Positions 17,465 through 26,981 of a DNA stretch of 64,000 nt are shown piece after piece. The stretch is taken from the NCBI GenBank assembly GCA_900107185.1, contig FNPA01000001.1, positions 248,001-312,000 on the forward strand, in the 5' to 3' direction. Positions within the stretch are counted from its first letter, which is position 1. Each line of letters starts with the position of its first letter. Made by a program: the position numbers and the translations under genes. The notes below the pieces were generated by a model that was not told where the DNA came from, searched no databases, and was given only the letters and a program-made list of their open reading frames with translations. Source of the stretch: Ruminococcaceae bacterium YAD3003 (GTDB lineage Bacteria; Bacillota; Clostridia; Saccharofermentanales; Saccharofermentanaceae).

Positions 17465-18725
17465 GCTTGCAACACTCCTTCAATGTGGGGCTGTTAACCC
17501 GATTCATTTTATCATAATCAGTATTTCGCCAAAGCAATGCGACAGCACATGCTATGGCAAACATTCTGAGGATCTGCGCATCAAGCGAAATGCCGCTGAC
17601 GATGAGTCCCGTTACTGCGAGAACTCCGAACAGATTCTTGTTTTTAATTGCATGTATATACAATGAAACAAAAGCAGAAACAAACAGGAATAATCCTACA
17701 ATTCCGCCTTCGATCAATGTGCTGATAAACATATTGTGAGATGAATAGCGGAAGTCATGTCCTAAAGAAATATATCTGACAGTATCGATAAATCCGCCTA
17801 AGCCGTTTCCGAATATCATGTGGAACGGATCAAGTGTCTTAAAACGTTCCCAGGCTGCACCCCATATCTCTGCTCTGCCCTGACCACCAGTTGCTAACAA
17901 GGCCGATATGCTGAACCGCTTGATCAGAGCAGGCCCGATACCGTACTCTGCACAGAACAATAATAACGCCGTTGCTGCTATCATCAATGTTAAAAGAATA
18001 TACTTTGTACGTCCTTTTATATTGAGAACCCAAACAAAGATAATGCAGAGCATTGCAAGAAGTCCTCCGCGGGAACCGGTCAGATAAACGATCAGAAGGA
18101 TCGTTATAAGGCAGAGTCCGTTAAGCATTGTTCTGTTGGGCTTTTTGAGTTCAGTGAGGCACAATGCGAAAGTCATCGTAAGTGATGTCGCAAAGTCATT
18201 CGGATCCATAACGCATGCTATGTCGATATACATTCTTCCGCCGCTGACATAACTGAAGAATAATGAACTGATAACAGCAACAAGAACACAGCAATACAGT
18301 GAGAGTTTAATTAACTTTAATTCTATTTCTGAATATTGCCGCATACTGCAGATTACGATTATCAACAATGTCACTAAATATGTCTGCTCATACCAGCCAA
18401 ACTCAAAGTCGTAGTTCCACAAAGGTGATAACATCATATAGATAAAAAACACATATACAGGAACAAGATTTTTTTCAAATCTAAAGTCTTTTGTAATCAG
18501 CATTTCCACAAAGGACATTGCAAAATATAAGAAAGATAAAATCGCGGGAATAGACGATACGGGAATCAACCCTGCCAATGCGCTGCTAATCGGTAACAAG
18601 GCAATATAGGCAGTCAGAACCAGCGTACTGTATTTCAGCGATGATCTCTCGATGGCGATTTGATTCCGCCTTGTCATCCCTATTTCTGAACCTATATTTT
18701 TTTCTGTTTTTCCCGCAATCATCAA
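17451..18725 (-). CDS. O-antigen polymerase/ligase-like membrane protein (Wzy-type)
   Basis: A 424-residue protein with about ten hydrophobic segments and a long external loop containing IFGNGLGGFIDTVRY and HNMFISTLIEGGIVGLFLF, a pattern typical of the Wzy_C/O-antigen ligase superfamily. With the Wzx-type flippase and Wzz-type protein of the same operon it would polymerise lipid-linked repeat units outside the membrane. The start at 18725 is uncertain because GGAG lies 13 nt upstream; an internal Met (MTRRNQIAIERS) is an alternative. Polymerase and ligase cannot be separated from sequence alone, but context favours polymerase. Confidence 0.78.
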   Translation of the reverse strand: MMIAGKTEKNIGSEIGMTRRNQIAIERSSLKYSTLVLTAYIALLPISSALAGLIPVSSIPAILSFLYFAMSFVEMLITKDFRFEKNLVPVYVFFIYMMLSPLWNYDFEFGWYEQTYLVTLLIIVICSMRQYSEIELKLIKLSLYCCVLVAVISSLFFSYVSGGRMYIDIACVMDPNDFATSLTMTFALCLTELKKPNRTMLNGLCLITILLIVYLTGSRGGLLAMLCIIFVWVLNIKGRTKYILLTLMIAATALLLFCAEYGIGPALIKRFSISALLATGGQGRAEIWGAAWERFKTLDPFHMIFGNGLGGFIDTVRYISLGHDFRYSSHNMFISTLIEGGIVGLFLFVSAFVSLYIHAIKNKNLFGVLAVTGLIVSGISLDAQILRMFAIACAVALLWRNTDYDKMNRVNSPTLKECCKHEED

Positions 18726-18761
18726 ATTATAGAAACTCCATATCCGCCATAAGTAAATACA

Positions 18762-19736
18762 TCAGATTTTTTTCGCGATTTTCCACGCAAGTTTTGGGAA
18801 TACAGCAATCAAAAGTCCGTATGATTTGCTTTTGAAATTATATGATGAAAACATATATTTAAAAATTCTTTTTCTAATCATCTTAATGACATATCGTATA
18901 TCATCACTGTCATTGTAATCACTGACTCCCATATTTCTATAATATGCTATAGACACTTTGGTTACTCTGTGATGAATAACAGATAACAGATCCGGATAAC
19001 TATTTGTCATAGCTGATTCAACAGTACTATTTACTTCATAGAATTGCATTTTCTTATGGTAAAAAGAGGCTTTGGTTATACTGTTGGGATTAGGTCTGTA
19101 ATAATAGTCATAATGATCAACCGCAGCTGTTTTTCCCTTGGACTTCATTATAACCTTGTAAATAGTTGCATAATCTTCAAATAGCCATCCTACCGGGAAA
19201 CGGATACTCTCCCAAAGATCTTTTGAATACATTTTCCCGCTTGCAGAAGTAGATATCTGCTTATCATAAAATATGTTCCTTAAAGCATCATGAACATTAT
19301 ACAGTTTCACTCTCTGTTCATCGCCTGTATCAAGAAGTTCTCTATACTCTGTAATCCTTGTAGAAACTATATCAGTGTCAAACTCAATTGCCTTGCTGAC
19401 CATTGTCTCTACCATAGAAGGTGAGATAACGTCATCGCTGTCCACGAAGATAAGATAGTCACCGGTTGCCTTCTCGATTCCGGCATTCCTTGCAGATGAG
19501 AGTCCGCCGTTTTCTTTATGGATAACAACTATCCTCTCATCTTCGAGAGCGTAGTCATCACACATTTTTCCTGAGTTGTCTTTCGCGCCGTCGTCGATGA
19601 GAACGATCTCGATGTTCTCATATGTCTGTGCCAGAACGCTACGGACACACTCGTCCAAAAACGCCTCAACGTTATACACAGGCACGATGATCGAGACCTT
19701 GGGATTCATATTCTTATTATTGTTCTCTTCGCTCAT
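18762..19736 (-). CDS. Family 2 glycosyltransferase
   Basis: A 324-residue GT-A enzyme: VSIIVPVYNVEAFLDECVRS at the N-terminus, VLIDDGAKDNS for nucleotide binding, ENGGLSSARNAG and the metal-binding DSDD in LIFVDSDDVIS. It resembles EpsJ/CapJ-type transferases that add one sugar to an undecaprenyl-linked repeat unit on the cytoplasmic side. The C-terminus is basic and may touch the membrane. The start overlaps the upstream DUF1919 gene by four bases. Donor and acceptor sugars cannot be deduced. Confidence 0.88.
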   Translation of the reverse strand: MSEENNNKNMNPKVSIIVPVYNVEAFLDECVRSVLAQTYENIEIVLIDDGAKDNSGKMCDDYALEDERIVVIHKENGGLSSARNAGIEKATGDYLIFVDSDDVISPSMVETMVSKAIEFDTDIVSTRITEYRELLDTGDEQRVKLYNVHDALRNIFYDKQISTSASGKMYSKDLWESIRFPVGWLFEDYATIYKVIMKSKGKTAAVDHYDYYYRPNPNSITKASFYHKKMQFYEVNSTVESAMTNSYPDLLSVIHHRVTKVSIAYYRNMGVSDYNDSDDIRYVIKMIRKRIFKYMFSSYNFKSKSYGLLIAVFPKLAWKIAKKI

Positions 19737-20383
19737 AATCCGTTTATCAACTCAGTCAAATTAATGTATTTGCTTCCTACGTACGGTTCGTGTGACGTAG
19801 TGATGAAACCATCTTTTGTGTTCTGTTTTACCTTGATAAAACCATTCCACTTATTTACAGGCCAGTCACGCACCGTAAAAAACAGTTTGTGTTCAAAAGG
19901 AAGTTCGTTAAATATCTTAACATGCTCTTCTGTGCAGCCGTTCTGGTCATTGAACTTAACTATCAGTTTGTCCCAATTGATTCTTTGGCATCTGCGTTCC
20001 CATTTCTCTTTTGCTTCCTGTTCGGAATGGCTATGTAAAAACATTATTTCCATATCATCAATCTTGCCCACGGGATATGAACCGAATTTTGTTTCCTTGC
20101 GGAGTATATCGGCATAGCGTGAAGTCTCAGGATCGATAAAGGTCAGTTCTTTCGAAGTGTTTCCACGGAGATCGCTTATGAATTTGATATAGTCATCAGC
20201 CATAATGAACATTCCAACAGTCGGTGAATTCTTTCTGAGGCCATAGCTGTCATATATCATACCGCCCCAACAATTGTTGGAAATAATAGTAAACTCTTTG
20301 TTCACAAGTTTCTTATTGCGGATCTTTCGAAATAGAGATCTGTCTAAAGACAATAATCTGAGTCTTATTCCTTCGTATGTCAT
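19733..20383 (-). CDS. DUF1919 family exopolysaccharide protein
   Basis: A 216-residue protein with the hallmark FTIISNNCWGG near residue 32, then MFIMADDYIKF and LHSHSEQEAKEKWERR, which place it in DUF1919, a family found in capsule and exopolysaccharide clusters. The FNDQNGCTEEH segment is also family-like. The biochemical role is not established; a transferase of a non-sugar substituent has been suggested by context for such proteins. It overlaps both neighbouring glycosyltransferase genes by four bases. Confidence 0.82.
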   Translation of the reverse strand: MTYEGIRLRLLSLDRSLFRKIRNKKLVNKEFTIISNNCWGGMIYDSYGLRKNSPTVGMFIMADDYIKFISDLRGNTSKELTFIDPETSRYADILRKETKFGSYPVGKIDDMEIMFLHSHSEQEAKEKWERRCQRINWDKLIVKFNDQNGCTEEHVKIFNELPFEHKLFFTVRDWPVNKWNGFIKVKQNTKDGFITTSHEPYVGSKYINLTELINGL

Positions 20384-21435
20384 TTACACTGCCTCAAGAG
20401 CTCGGTGTACTGTCTTATAGTATCTTTTGCAACGGAATTCCAAGAGAAATTTTTATCAACAAACCTTACAGCATTGTCAGACATTTCTTTGAAACTGCTT
20501 CTTTCATCAATTATCTGTATCAATTTTTGTGCGATACTCTCTGAATCAGTTTCAGCCATAATTCCACATTTCGCTTCTTCAATTCTCTCGCCTAACGTTG
20601 TTCCCCTGGTAACAAGGCATGGAAGCCCACAACTTAAAGCTTCGAGAATAGCAAGCGGCATGCCCTCAAATCGTGATGTCTGAATAAACAGATCCGCGTC
20701 AAGCAGAATCGCTCTCTTTTTATCTCCGGTAACCGCGCCATGGAGGTTGACTACATCGCTGACACCCGCCATTTTGATTAATTCTTCCACATGAGCATAT
20801 TCGCCATGGATATCAGGTCCGTAAATGTCTATGGTAGTATCGGTGGCTATCATTTTGTCATGTGCAATTCTAGCCGCATCTATCATCAGATCCAAACCTT
20901 TATGAAATGAATCAAGGCGTCCAATGTAAACTATCCTGGTCTTGTACTGGTTAAAGTTTTCTTTGCGTTCGTCTGGAATCGCAACACCATTGGTAGCAAT
21001 GATTTTCTTTTTACCAAAGTTGGTATTATCGAATTCACGTTGGGATAAGCACTGTACTGCCAGTGCATTATTTGTAAACTTATTGAACAGAAGTATGTTC
21101 GCGGTAACCTTCTTCAAATGCTTTTTCTTCTGTGCATCATTACTTAATTCTCCGTGAGGAATAACAATATAGGGGATTCCTTCGGAAACAAATCTCTTGC
21201 CGAGTTTAAGATATGCCTTTCTATAGCACTCATGGAAAACTACAATATCAGGATTCGGAAAGTCTTCAATATTACTGATCTGGCAATCGATACCTTCTAC
21301 TTTACGGCCACCAAAGATGTTGAGAAATGCCACTTCATGACCAAGCTCCTGATGAGCCTTGATATGCTGCGGCACAACTACACATACACCGCTATACGGA
21401 TTGTCTTCAAGATAGGCAATATGAAGTATCTTCAT
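20380..21435 (-). CDS. Family 4 glycosyltransferase
   Basis: A 351-residue GT-B enzyme. The C-terminal half has YIGRLDSFHKGLDLMIDAA, DLFIQTSRFEGMPLAILEAL and SCGLPCLVTRGTTLGERIEEA, the E-x7-E region characteristic of GT4. It would retain anomeric configuration while adding a sugar from a nucleotide donor. Genes on both sides overlap by 4 bp. Substrate unknown. Confidence 0.9.
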   Translation of the reverse strand: MKILHIAYLEDNPYSGVCVVVPQHIKAHQELGHEVAFLNIFGGRKVEGIDCQISNIEDFPNPDIVVFHECYRKAYLKLGKRFVSEGIPYIVIPHGELSNDAQKKKHLKKVTANILLFNKFTNNALAVQCLSQREFDNTNFGKKKIIATNGVAIPDERKENFNQYKTRIVYIGRLDSFHKGLDLMIDAARIAHDKMIATDTTIDIYGPDIHGEYAHVEELIKMAGVSDVVNLHGAVTGDKKRAILLDADLFIQTSRFEGMPLAILEALSCGLPCLVTRGTTLGERIEEAKCGIMAETDSESIAQKLIQIIDERSSFKEMSDNAVRFVDKNFSWNSVAKDTIRQYTELLRQCK

Positions 21436-22262
21436 TTCTTTTCCTTCCCATGCAGCATCTTCTTAAATAGCCATCCACGCATGGCTCCGGGCATGAGTGC
21501 AACAAAAAACTGTATTATTATAGTATAAAAATAGTCAAATCGGGAGATATATCCTGTTTTATATACCATTTTTCTGCCATTTTTGTATTTCTTGAAATAA
21601 GCCCATCCGCCTCTTCTGTTAAACATATCTTTTCCGATGCGGGCAAAGACCAACGGCTCAGCGAGGTTCTTGCACTTAACACCGTTCTTCATCATGCGCA
21701 CCCAGAGATATGTATCTTCCATCAGCGGGCATGACTGATAGTTTCCGGCGTCCAAAACGGCCTTCTTTTTATACATGACAGTCATGTGGTTGAAACTGTC
21801 GCGCTTCTTCTGATATTGCTTGATCTCAGGATCTGTCAGAGGAACATTTCTGCTCGCAACGATATCTTTGGGAGTGTCTTCAAACTCATCAATATTGCTG
21901 CCGATAATGTCCAGATCGGGATCTTTTGCGAACTCAGCGAGCTGCTTTTCGAATCTGTCTTCCCTGGCGATATCGTCAGTATCCATTCTGGCAATGATGT
22001 CATTGGAACATTCAGGCACACCAATCTGCAGAGCGATTCCCAGACCCTGGTTAACTGCCTGCGGAACTCTCTTAATGAGGCCGGGATATTCTTTCTGATA
22101 TTTATCCAAAACAGCGTAGAGTTCGTCAGTAAGAGGGCCGTCTTCTACGACTACCCACTCATTCGCCTGAACAGTCTGTCTCAAAAGGCTCTGGAAACAC
22201 TCCTCGACATACTCAGGTTTTTCCTTTATGTATAGCGACATCAATACGCTAAGGTCAGTCAT
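21432..22262 (-). CDS. Family 2 glycosyltransferase (AmsE-like)
   Basis: A 276-residue GT-A enzyme beginning LSVLMSLYIKEKPEYVEECF, with VVVEDGPLTDEL, NQGLGIALQIG and the metal-binding MDTDDIA. The N-terminus resembles AmsE/WelF-like transferases of exopolysaccharide clusters that start with LMS[LV]Y. A hydrophobic C-terminal stretch may bind the membrane. It overlaps the GT4 gene by four bases. Donor sugar unknown. Confidence 0.87.
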   Translation of the reverse strand: MTDLSVLMSLYIKEKPEYVEECFQSLLRQTVQANEWVVVEDGPLTDELYAVLDKYQKEYPGLIKRVPQAVNQGLGIALQIGVPECSNDIIARMDTDDIAREDRFEKQLAEFAKDPDLDIIGSNIDEFEDTPKDIVASRNVPLTDPEIKQYQKKRDSFNHMTVMYKKKAVLDAGNYQSCPLMEDTYLWVRMMKNGVKCKNLAEPLVFARIGKDMFNRRGGWAYFKKYKNGRKMVYKTGYISRFDYFYTIIIQFFVALMPGAMRGWLFKKMLHGKEKK

Positions 22263-22281
22263 TGCACTTCTCTTCCCGGTA

Positions 22282-23265
22282 TCACAATTGGGCTTCGGTA
22301 TCGAGCACTTTGCTTACAAATGATTCATTGTATTCCTGTGTCGAACTCCTTGGAAACCATTGTATACTAAGTCTTTTAATCAACAAAGAAGGGTGTTTTG
22401 AAAAGAACTTCTTTGTCCTCTGGCTCTCTCCGCTGTAACGCTCTTCGAAAGTCTCTTTGAGCAGCTTATTCATACGGTTATCAGGCTTAAAAGATTCTGC
22501 CATTACTTTGTTGGAAGCCTGGAGATCGTTTAATATTCTTTGCGCCCACTTATCGCTCGTGCCTGTTGATATTCCGAATCCGAAACCGTACATGGCAACA
22601 GTCTGATGGCAATAGAGCATCTTAACTTCATCATAAGCCATAAGTCTGTATGCGAGATCTTCGCAGTAGATTGATTTGCCTTCGATCTTTTTGAGATATT
22701 TGGTAAATACAGTTTTCCGGACGAGCGTGGATACGCCGTGAATGTTATCGTAAACAATCAGATTATTGCGCTTAATGACATCAGGCTTATAGCTCTTTGC
22801 CTCATAGCATTTGGTAACTGCAGGCAGAGCTGATTTCTTAAGAACAGTGAATTCCTCTTTGTTTGAATCAAAAAAGAGAATGTCGCCAAAGACCATGGGA
22901 GCATTATTTTGCTCAGCAAAATCGAACATGTTCTTAAGGGTATTTGTATCGTAAAGATAATCGCCCGGGCTGATGAGTTTAATGTATTTTCCGTCGCTCT
23001 TTTCAACACCGCTGATTACGTTGATAACTGTGCCATGGTTTACTTCATTTAATACGAGCTGATAACGTGTAAAACCGAACTTCGCGAAGTATTGTTTTAT
23101 CTCTTCGGAGAGGTTATTTTTAGATCCGTCATCAGCAATAACGATCTCAAAGTCTACCCCATCCTGAAGCATTATGGATCTGAGTGTTTTTTTGAGATCG
23201 TTAAGATCCGGATTATAAGTTAATACTACGACAGAGATATCAGCCTTGGCCATACATGCGTTCAT
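22282..23265 (-). CDS. Family 2 glycosyltransferase
   Basis: A 327-residue GT-A enzyme: ISVVVLTYNPDLNDLKKTLR, IVIADDGSKNN, and YIKLISPGDYLYD in place of the usual DxD motif. The SPGD form is common in this subgroup, but the metal site is less canonical than in neighbouring enzymes. The start lies inside the 3' end of rfbB; MNACMAKADIS offers two Met codons (23265 and 23253) and neither has a strong ribosome site, so translation is probably coupled to rfbB. Substrate unknown. Confidence 0.84.
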   Translation of the reverse strand: MNACMAKADISVVVLTYNPDLNDLKKTLRSIMLQDGVDFEIVIADDGSKNNLSEEIKQYFAKFGFTRYQLVLNEVNHGTVINVISGVEKSDGKYIKLISPGDYLYDTNTLKNMFDFAEQNNAPMVFGDILFFDSNKEEFTVLKKSALPAVTKCYEAKSYKPDVIKRNNLIVYDNIHGVSTLVRKTVFTKYLKKIEGKSIYCEDLAYRLMAYDEVKMLYCHQTVAMYGFGFGISTGTSDKWAQRILNDLQASNKVMAESFKPDNRMNKLLKETFEERYSGESQRTKKFFSKHPSLLIKRLSIQWFPRSSTQEYNESFVSKVLDTEAQL

Positions 23266-24259
23266 AGTAATTCTGGTACTCGCCGCTGATGATTTCTTCC
23301 CACCACTCGCGGTTGTCGAGATACCACTGGATTGTCTTCTTTATTCCGTCTGCGAACTTTGTCTCAGGGAGCCATCCGAGTTCGTTATGGATCTTTGTAG
23401 GATCGATGGCATAACGCATGTCGTGACCCTTACGGTCTGTAACGTATGTGATAAGTGACTCAGGCTTGCCGAGTTCTTTGCAGATGAGCTTAACGATGTC
23501 GATGTTTCTCATCTCGTTGTGGCCGCCTACGTTGTAAACTTCACCGACTGTACCCTTGTGGATGATGAGATCGATCGCTCTGCAGTGATCCTCAACATAG
23601 AGCCAGTCACGGACATTCAAACCTTCACCGTAAACCGGGAGGGGCTTGTCGTTAAGGCAGTTAGCAATCATGAGAGGAATGAGCTTCTCAGGGAAGTGAT
23701 AAGGACCATAGTTGTTTGAACATCTTGAGATAGTAACCGGCAAACCGAATGTACGGTAATAAGCCATTACGAGGAGGTCAGCACCGGCCTTCGATGAGCT
23801 GTAGGGTGAGCTCGTGTGAAGAGGTGTTGTCTCTGTAAAGAAGAGATCGGGACGGTCAAGAGGAAGGTCACCGTAAACCTCGTCTGTTGATACCTGGTGA
23901 TATCTCTTGATGCCGTATTTTCTGCATGCATCCATGAGAACGCTTGTGCCGATGATGTTTGTCTGGAGGAATATCGAAGGATCCTCGATGCTGCGGTCAA
24001 CGTGGCTCTCAGCAGCGAAGTTGACTACGATATCAGGATGCTCTTCTTCGAAAAGCTTATATACGCCTTCCCTGTCACAGATATCGAGTTTTACGAATCT
24101 GAAATTCGGGTTATCCATAACGCTCTTCAATGTGGACAGATTGCCTGCATATGTGAGCTTATCAAGACAGATGATCCTGTAATCAGGATATGTCTTGAGC
24201 ATATGGAATACGAAATTAGAACCGATAAATCCCGCTCCGCCTGTAACAATAATATTCAT
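23240..24259 (-). CDS. rfbB: dTDP-glucose 4,6-dehydratase
   Basis: A 339-residue short-chain dehydrogenase/reductase: NAD-binding GGAGFIGSNFV, NFAAESHVDRSI, catalytic Tyr-x3-Lys in YSSSKAGAD, and SRCSNNYGPYHFPEKLIPL. It converts dTDP-glucose to dTDP-4-keto-6-deoxyglucose. That product feeds the ketoisomerase and aminotransferase encoded upstream in the same operon, giving a 3-amino-3,6-dideoxyhexose. The genes for the preceding thymidylyltransferase (rfbA) and for rfbC/rfbD are absent here, so dTDP-glucose must come from a locus outside the window. Confidence 0.95.
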   Translation of the reverse strand: MNIIVTGGAGFIGSNFVFHMLKTYPDYRIICLDKLTYAGNLSTLKSVMDNPNFRFVKLDICDREGVYKLFEEEHPDIVVNFAAESHVDRSIEDPSIFLQTNIIGTSVLMDACRKYGIKRYHQVSTDEVYGDLPLDRPDLFFTETTPLHTSSPYSSSKAGADLLVMAYYRTFGLPVTISRCSNNYGPYHFPEKLIPLMIANCLNDKPLPVYGEGLNVRDWLYVEDHCRAIDLIIHKGTVGEVYNVGGHNEMRNIDIVKLICKELGKPESLITYVTDRKGHDMRYAIDPTKIHNELGWLPETKFADGIKKTIQWYLDNREWWEEIISGEYQNYYERMYGQG

Positions 24260-24321
24260 GATCAGTACCTCATAATTTCTGCTAAACGCATTTTCAAATA
24301 TTATACCTTTACAACGCTGCC

Positions 24322-25539
24322 TTATCTTTTCGTGAATTTGGCAGAATCAGTGTAAATATAGTTAACTATTGCTTCTGATGAGTGATTATACTTCATATTC
24401 AGCTCGTTTAAAACCTTGAGCCTCTTTTCCTTGAGCGGATCCTCGCCAGATAATAGCATTTTCACAGTGCTCTCGAGTTCATCCCAATTATTGGCAATAT
24501 AACATCCCGAAATGACCAGATCGTAGAGCTCGAAGAAGTCCGAACCGAACGGACAATAAATAATCGGCTTTCCCGTCATTATGAAAAACGTCATAATCGA
24601 TGAAATATCAGAGATCAGGATGTCCGTATCGTTGAGCGTATCGAAATAATTGATGTTTCCGTCGTTAACGATTCCGCGCTCTTTCCAGCAGGCGAAGATC
24701 TTATTCTTCTCATCTTCTGTGATGATGTTCTTTCGAATGAAATTATCCCACATGAGAGGATGAGGTCTTATCGTAAGCGTGTTCTCACCCCAGGGGAAAT
24801 CACTTAACTGCTTATAGTATTCCAGGAAATGGGAACCTCCGATAACCGGATCGGTATTCCATCTCGGAGCCCATAAAACTCTCGAGTAATTGCATGTCTT
24901 ATCCAATGTGCCTGATGTCTCGAGAGTAGGATTTCCGATACTGAGGAACCTCTTAAAATCAGGTGTTGAATATCTGTTATTCAGGAGATCGACCACGTCA
25001 TCTCCTTCATGAAATCCCAGATAAATGCTCTCGAAGAAATCGTCTTCAACGAGACCTGCTTCCCTGGCCTCCTTCAGATATAAAGTTGCATATGGAACAT
25101 AACACGTTCTCGTGTGACGGATGACCTGTGTGCTCTGAAGATGCCTGGGAAGATAAGTGTTATACGGTCTCTGATAGAAAATATAATCGAATGAATCGAG
25201 GTCGATATCACTCCAGATGCCATCCTTGCACGTAACGATATACTTACCGTTTCCGCACTGTTTGATGTAGTAATCTCCAATGTTGTCCTTGAGATCAAGA
25301 GTTATAACGTCATATTCAGGAACAATGATGAGCCACGGTTCAAAACGCGCGTCATTGCACATTATCTTGTACACAGGCTCTTCCGTCTGCCATAACTCAG
25401 GCATCTGGACGATAAAACCGACTTTGAGAACCTTATTTACAGGCTTTGATCCCATGTTGCGGATACAGCGGCGGGCACGCTTAATGTCCACCTTCTGTCT
25501 GATCTGTCTTAATTTCTTTCTCGCAAACGAATCTGCCAT
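24322..25539 (-). CDS. CDP-glycerol glycerophosphotransferase-like protein (TagB/TagF type)
   Basis: A 405-residue GT-B protein. The C-terminal half has RVLWAPRWNTDP, TLTIRPHPLMWDN, DTDILISDISSIMTFFIMTG and KPIIYCP, the pattern of the TagB/TagF glycerophosphotransferase family. It has a basic N-terminus but no clear membrane helix. It may add a polyol-phosphate to the glycan repeat, or act as another phosphodiester-forming transferase. It follows the flippase gene with a one-base overlap. A second family member is encoded at 43881-45179. Confidence 0.78.
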   Translation of the reverse strand: MADSFARKKLRQIRQKVDIKRARRCIRNMGSKPVNKVLKVGFIVQMPELWQTEEPVYKIMCNDARFEPWLIIVPEYDVITLDLKDNIGDYYIKQCGNGKYIVTCKDGIWSDIDLDSFDYIFYQRPYNTYLPRHLQSTQVIRHTRTCYVPYATLYLKEAREAGLVEDDFFESIYLGFHEGDDVVDLLNNRYSTPDFKRFLSIGNPTLETSGTLDKTCNYSRVLWAPRWNTDPVIGGSHFLEYYKQLSDFPWGENTLTIRPHPLMWDNFIRKNIITEDEKNKIFACWKERGIVNDGNINYFDTLNDTDILISDISSIMTFFIMTGKPIIYCPFGSDFFELYDLVISGCYIANNWDELESTVKMLLSGEDPLKEKRLKVLNELNMKYNHSSEAIVNYIYTDSAKFTKR

Positions 25540-26981
25540 CAGTTATTTCCTTTAATCTTCCTGTACATATCTATAAAGTAATTGCGCTTGATAATCATTG
25601 CAACCAGAACGGCAACAGCAATCACGATACGTATCCACATGAAACCGTAGAGGATTGCTCCTACCGCAGATACGATCCAGAACGCTACCATTATAATAAT
25701 GAGTTTCTTGTAATCGTACATATTATCTTTACTTTTCTCTTGCCTGAGTATCTTTTTCATTGCCAAATAGTTACAAATGACAAATACTACATAACTTGCC
25801 AGAGTAGTATATCCCGCTGCAACGATTCCGTACCTGGGGATAAGTACCCAGTTAAGAACAATATTTAATACCGCTGAAGCAATGGATGCCCAAACGAGTT
25901 CTTTCTTCTTCTCGTAATAGAACATGACGTTGATAAACAGCTGTGAATAGAACAACTGCAATACGCTTAAGGCAACCGGCATAACGACATAGATTGCTCC
26001 CTCATACTGGTCACCAGCCCATATCAGGATTATCTCCGGGGCAAACCAGATTATTCCGCACAAAAGAAGACTCATCAGGAGGGCGATTGCAACAGATACC
26101 GCTTTGTTATCTTCGGGATTTCCGGCCTTCAGGCGTCCGTAAAACCACGGAACATAAGAGTTGTTGATCGCGTTAAGAACGAATGTGAGGATCATGGCGA
26201 TCGTGTAAGCTACGCCATAAATACCTGCATTATCCTTGCCGATAAGGTGGCTGATCATGATCCTGTCACTCATATTGAATATCGTCTGTGACAGATAATA
26301 AGCAATAAGAGGAATGTTAAATCCGAGTGCATATGTCCAATACTCTTTGTTCAGTATCTTTTTGCCGCGGATTGAATTCAGGATAAACAGGATGAGTCCT
26401 GTAATTATGCCCGTAACCGCAAAACCGAATATTCTTCCCAGACCTCTTTGTTCGATGTTGATAACAACAAAAAATGCAATGAGGGGTGAGAATAGTGAAT
26501 TCAAAAGTGATACGGCAACAACAGCCTTCCACTTGTATTCGAATCTCTTTTTACCTGCCCAGAGAGTCCACGCATTAACGCCAAGGATTTCTGCAACCAT
26601 CAATAACATTACCCATGTCGGCAGCTCGAAAACCTGGTTCAGATCATGTCTTAAAGGCAGATAAACGATAAGGAAAACCAGCGTCAGATAAATGCTGATT
26701 CCCTGTACTGATGAGATATAGCCGTCACGGTCCTTCTCAAATTTGACCATCGCCGTTGAGAAAGAACCGTAAGCAAGATTCAATGTTAAAAACAAAGAAA
26801 GAATGCCTGACCAGGTACCATAGAGCGTAACTTCACCGAACTGCTCAGTAGTAAGCAGTCTTACGAAGACCGGCATAGTTAGGAATGATATGCACCGCTG
26901 AAGGATACTGCATACAGCATATGCAGCTGAAGCCTTCAAGGTCAGCGGCATATTTTGCCATTTTCCTCTTATTGAGGTCAT
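25539..26981 (-). CDS. Polysaccharide flippase (Wzx-type, MATE-like)
   Basis: A 480-residue protein with about 12-14 hydrophobic helices. It starts with a family-typical ASAAYAVCSILQRCISFLTM segment and RLLTTEQFGEVTLYGTWSG, and has YYLSQTIFNMSDRIMISHLI mid-protein. It would flip the undecaprenyl-linked repeat unit across the membrane before Wzy-type polymerisation. The start overlaps the upstream acetyltransferase-ketoisomerase gene by four bases. Assignment to the flippase family is firm; the exact cargo is inferred from context. Confidence 0.9.
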   Translation of the reverse strand: MTSIRGKWQNMPLTLKASAAYAVCSILQRCISFLTMPVFVRLLTTEQFGEVTLYGTWSGILSLFLTLNLAYGSFSTAMVKFEKDRDGYISSVQGISIYLTLVFLIVYLPLRHDLNQVFELPTWVMLLMVAEILGVNAWTLWAGKKRFEYKWKAVVAVSLLNSLFSPLIAFFVVINIEQRGLGRIFGFAVTGIITGLILFILNSIRGKKILNKEYWTYALGFNIPLIAYYLSQTIFNMSDRIMISHLIGKDNAGIYGVAYTIAMILTFVLNAINNSYVPWFYGRLKAGNPEDNKAVSVAIALLMSLLLCGIIWFAPEIILIWAGDQYEGAIYVVMPVALSVLQLFYSQLFINVMFYYEKKKELVWASIASAVLNIVLNWVLIPRYGIVAAGYTTLASYVVFVICNYLAMKKILRQEKSKDNMYDYKKLIIIMVAFWIVSAVGAILYGFMWIRIVIAVAVLVAMIIKRNYFIDMYRKIKGNN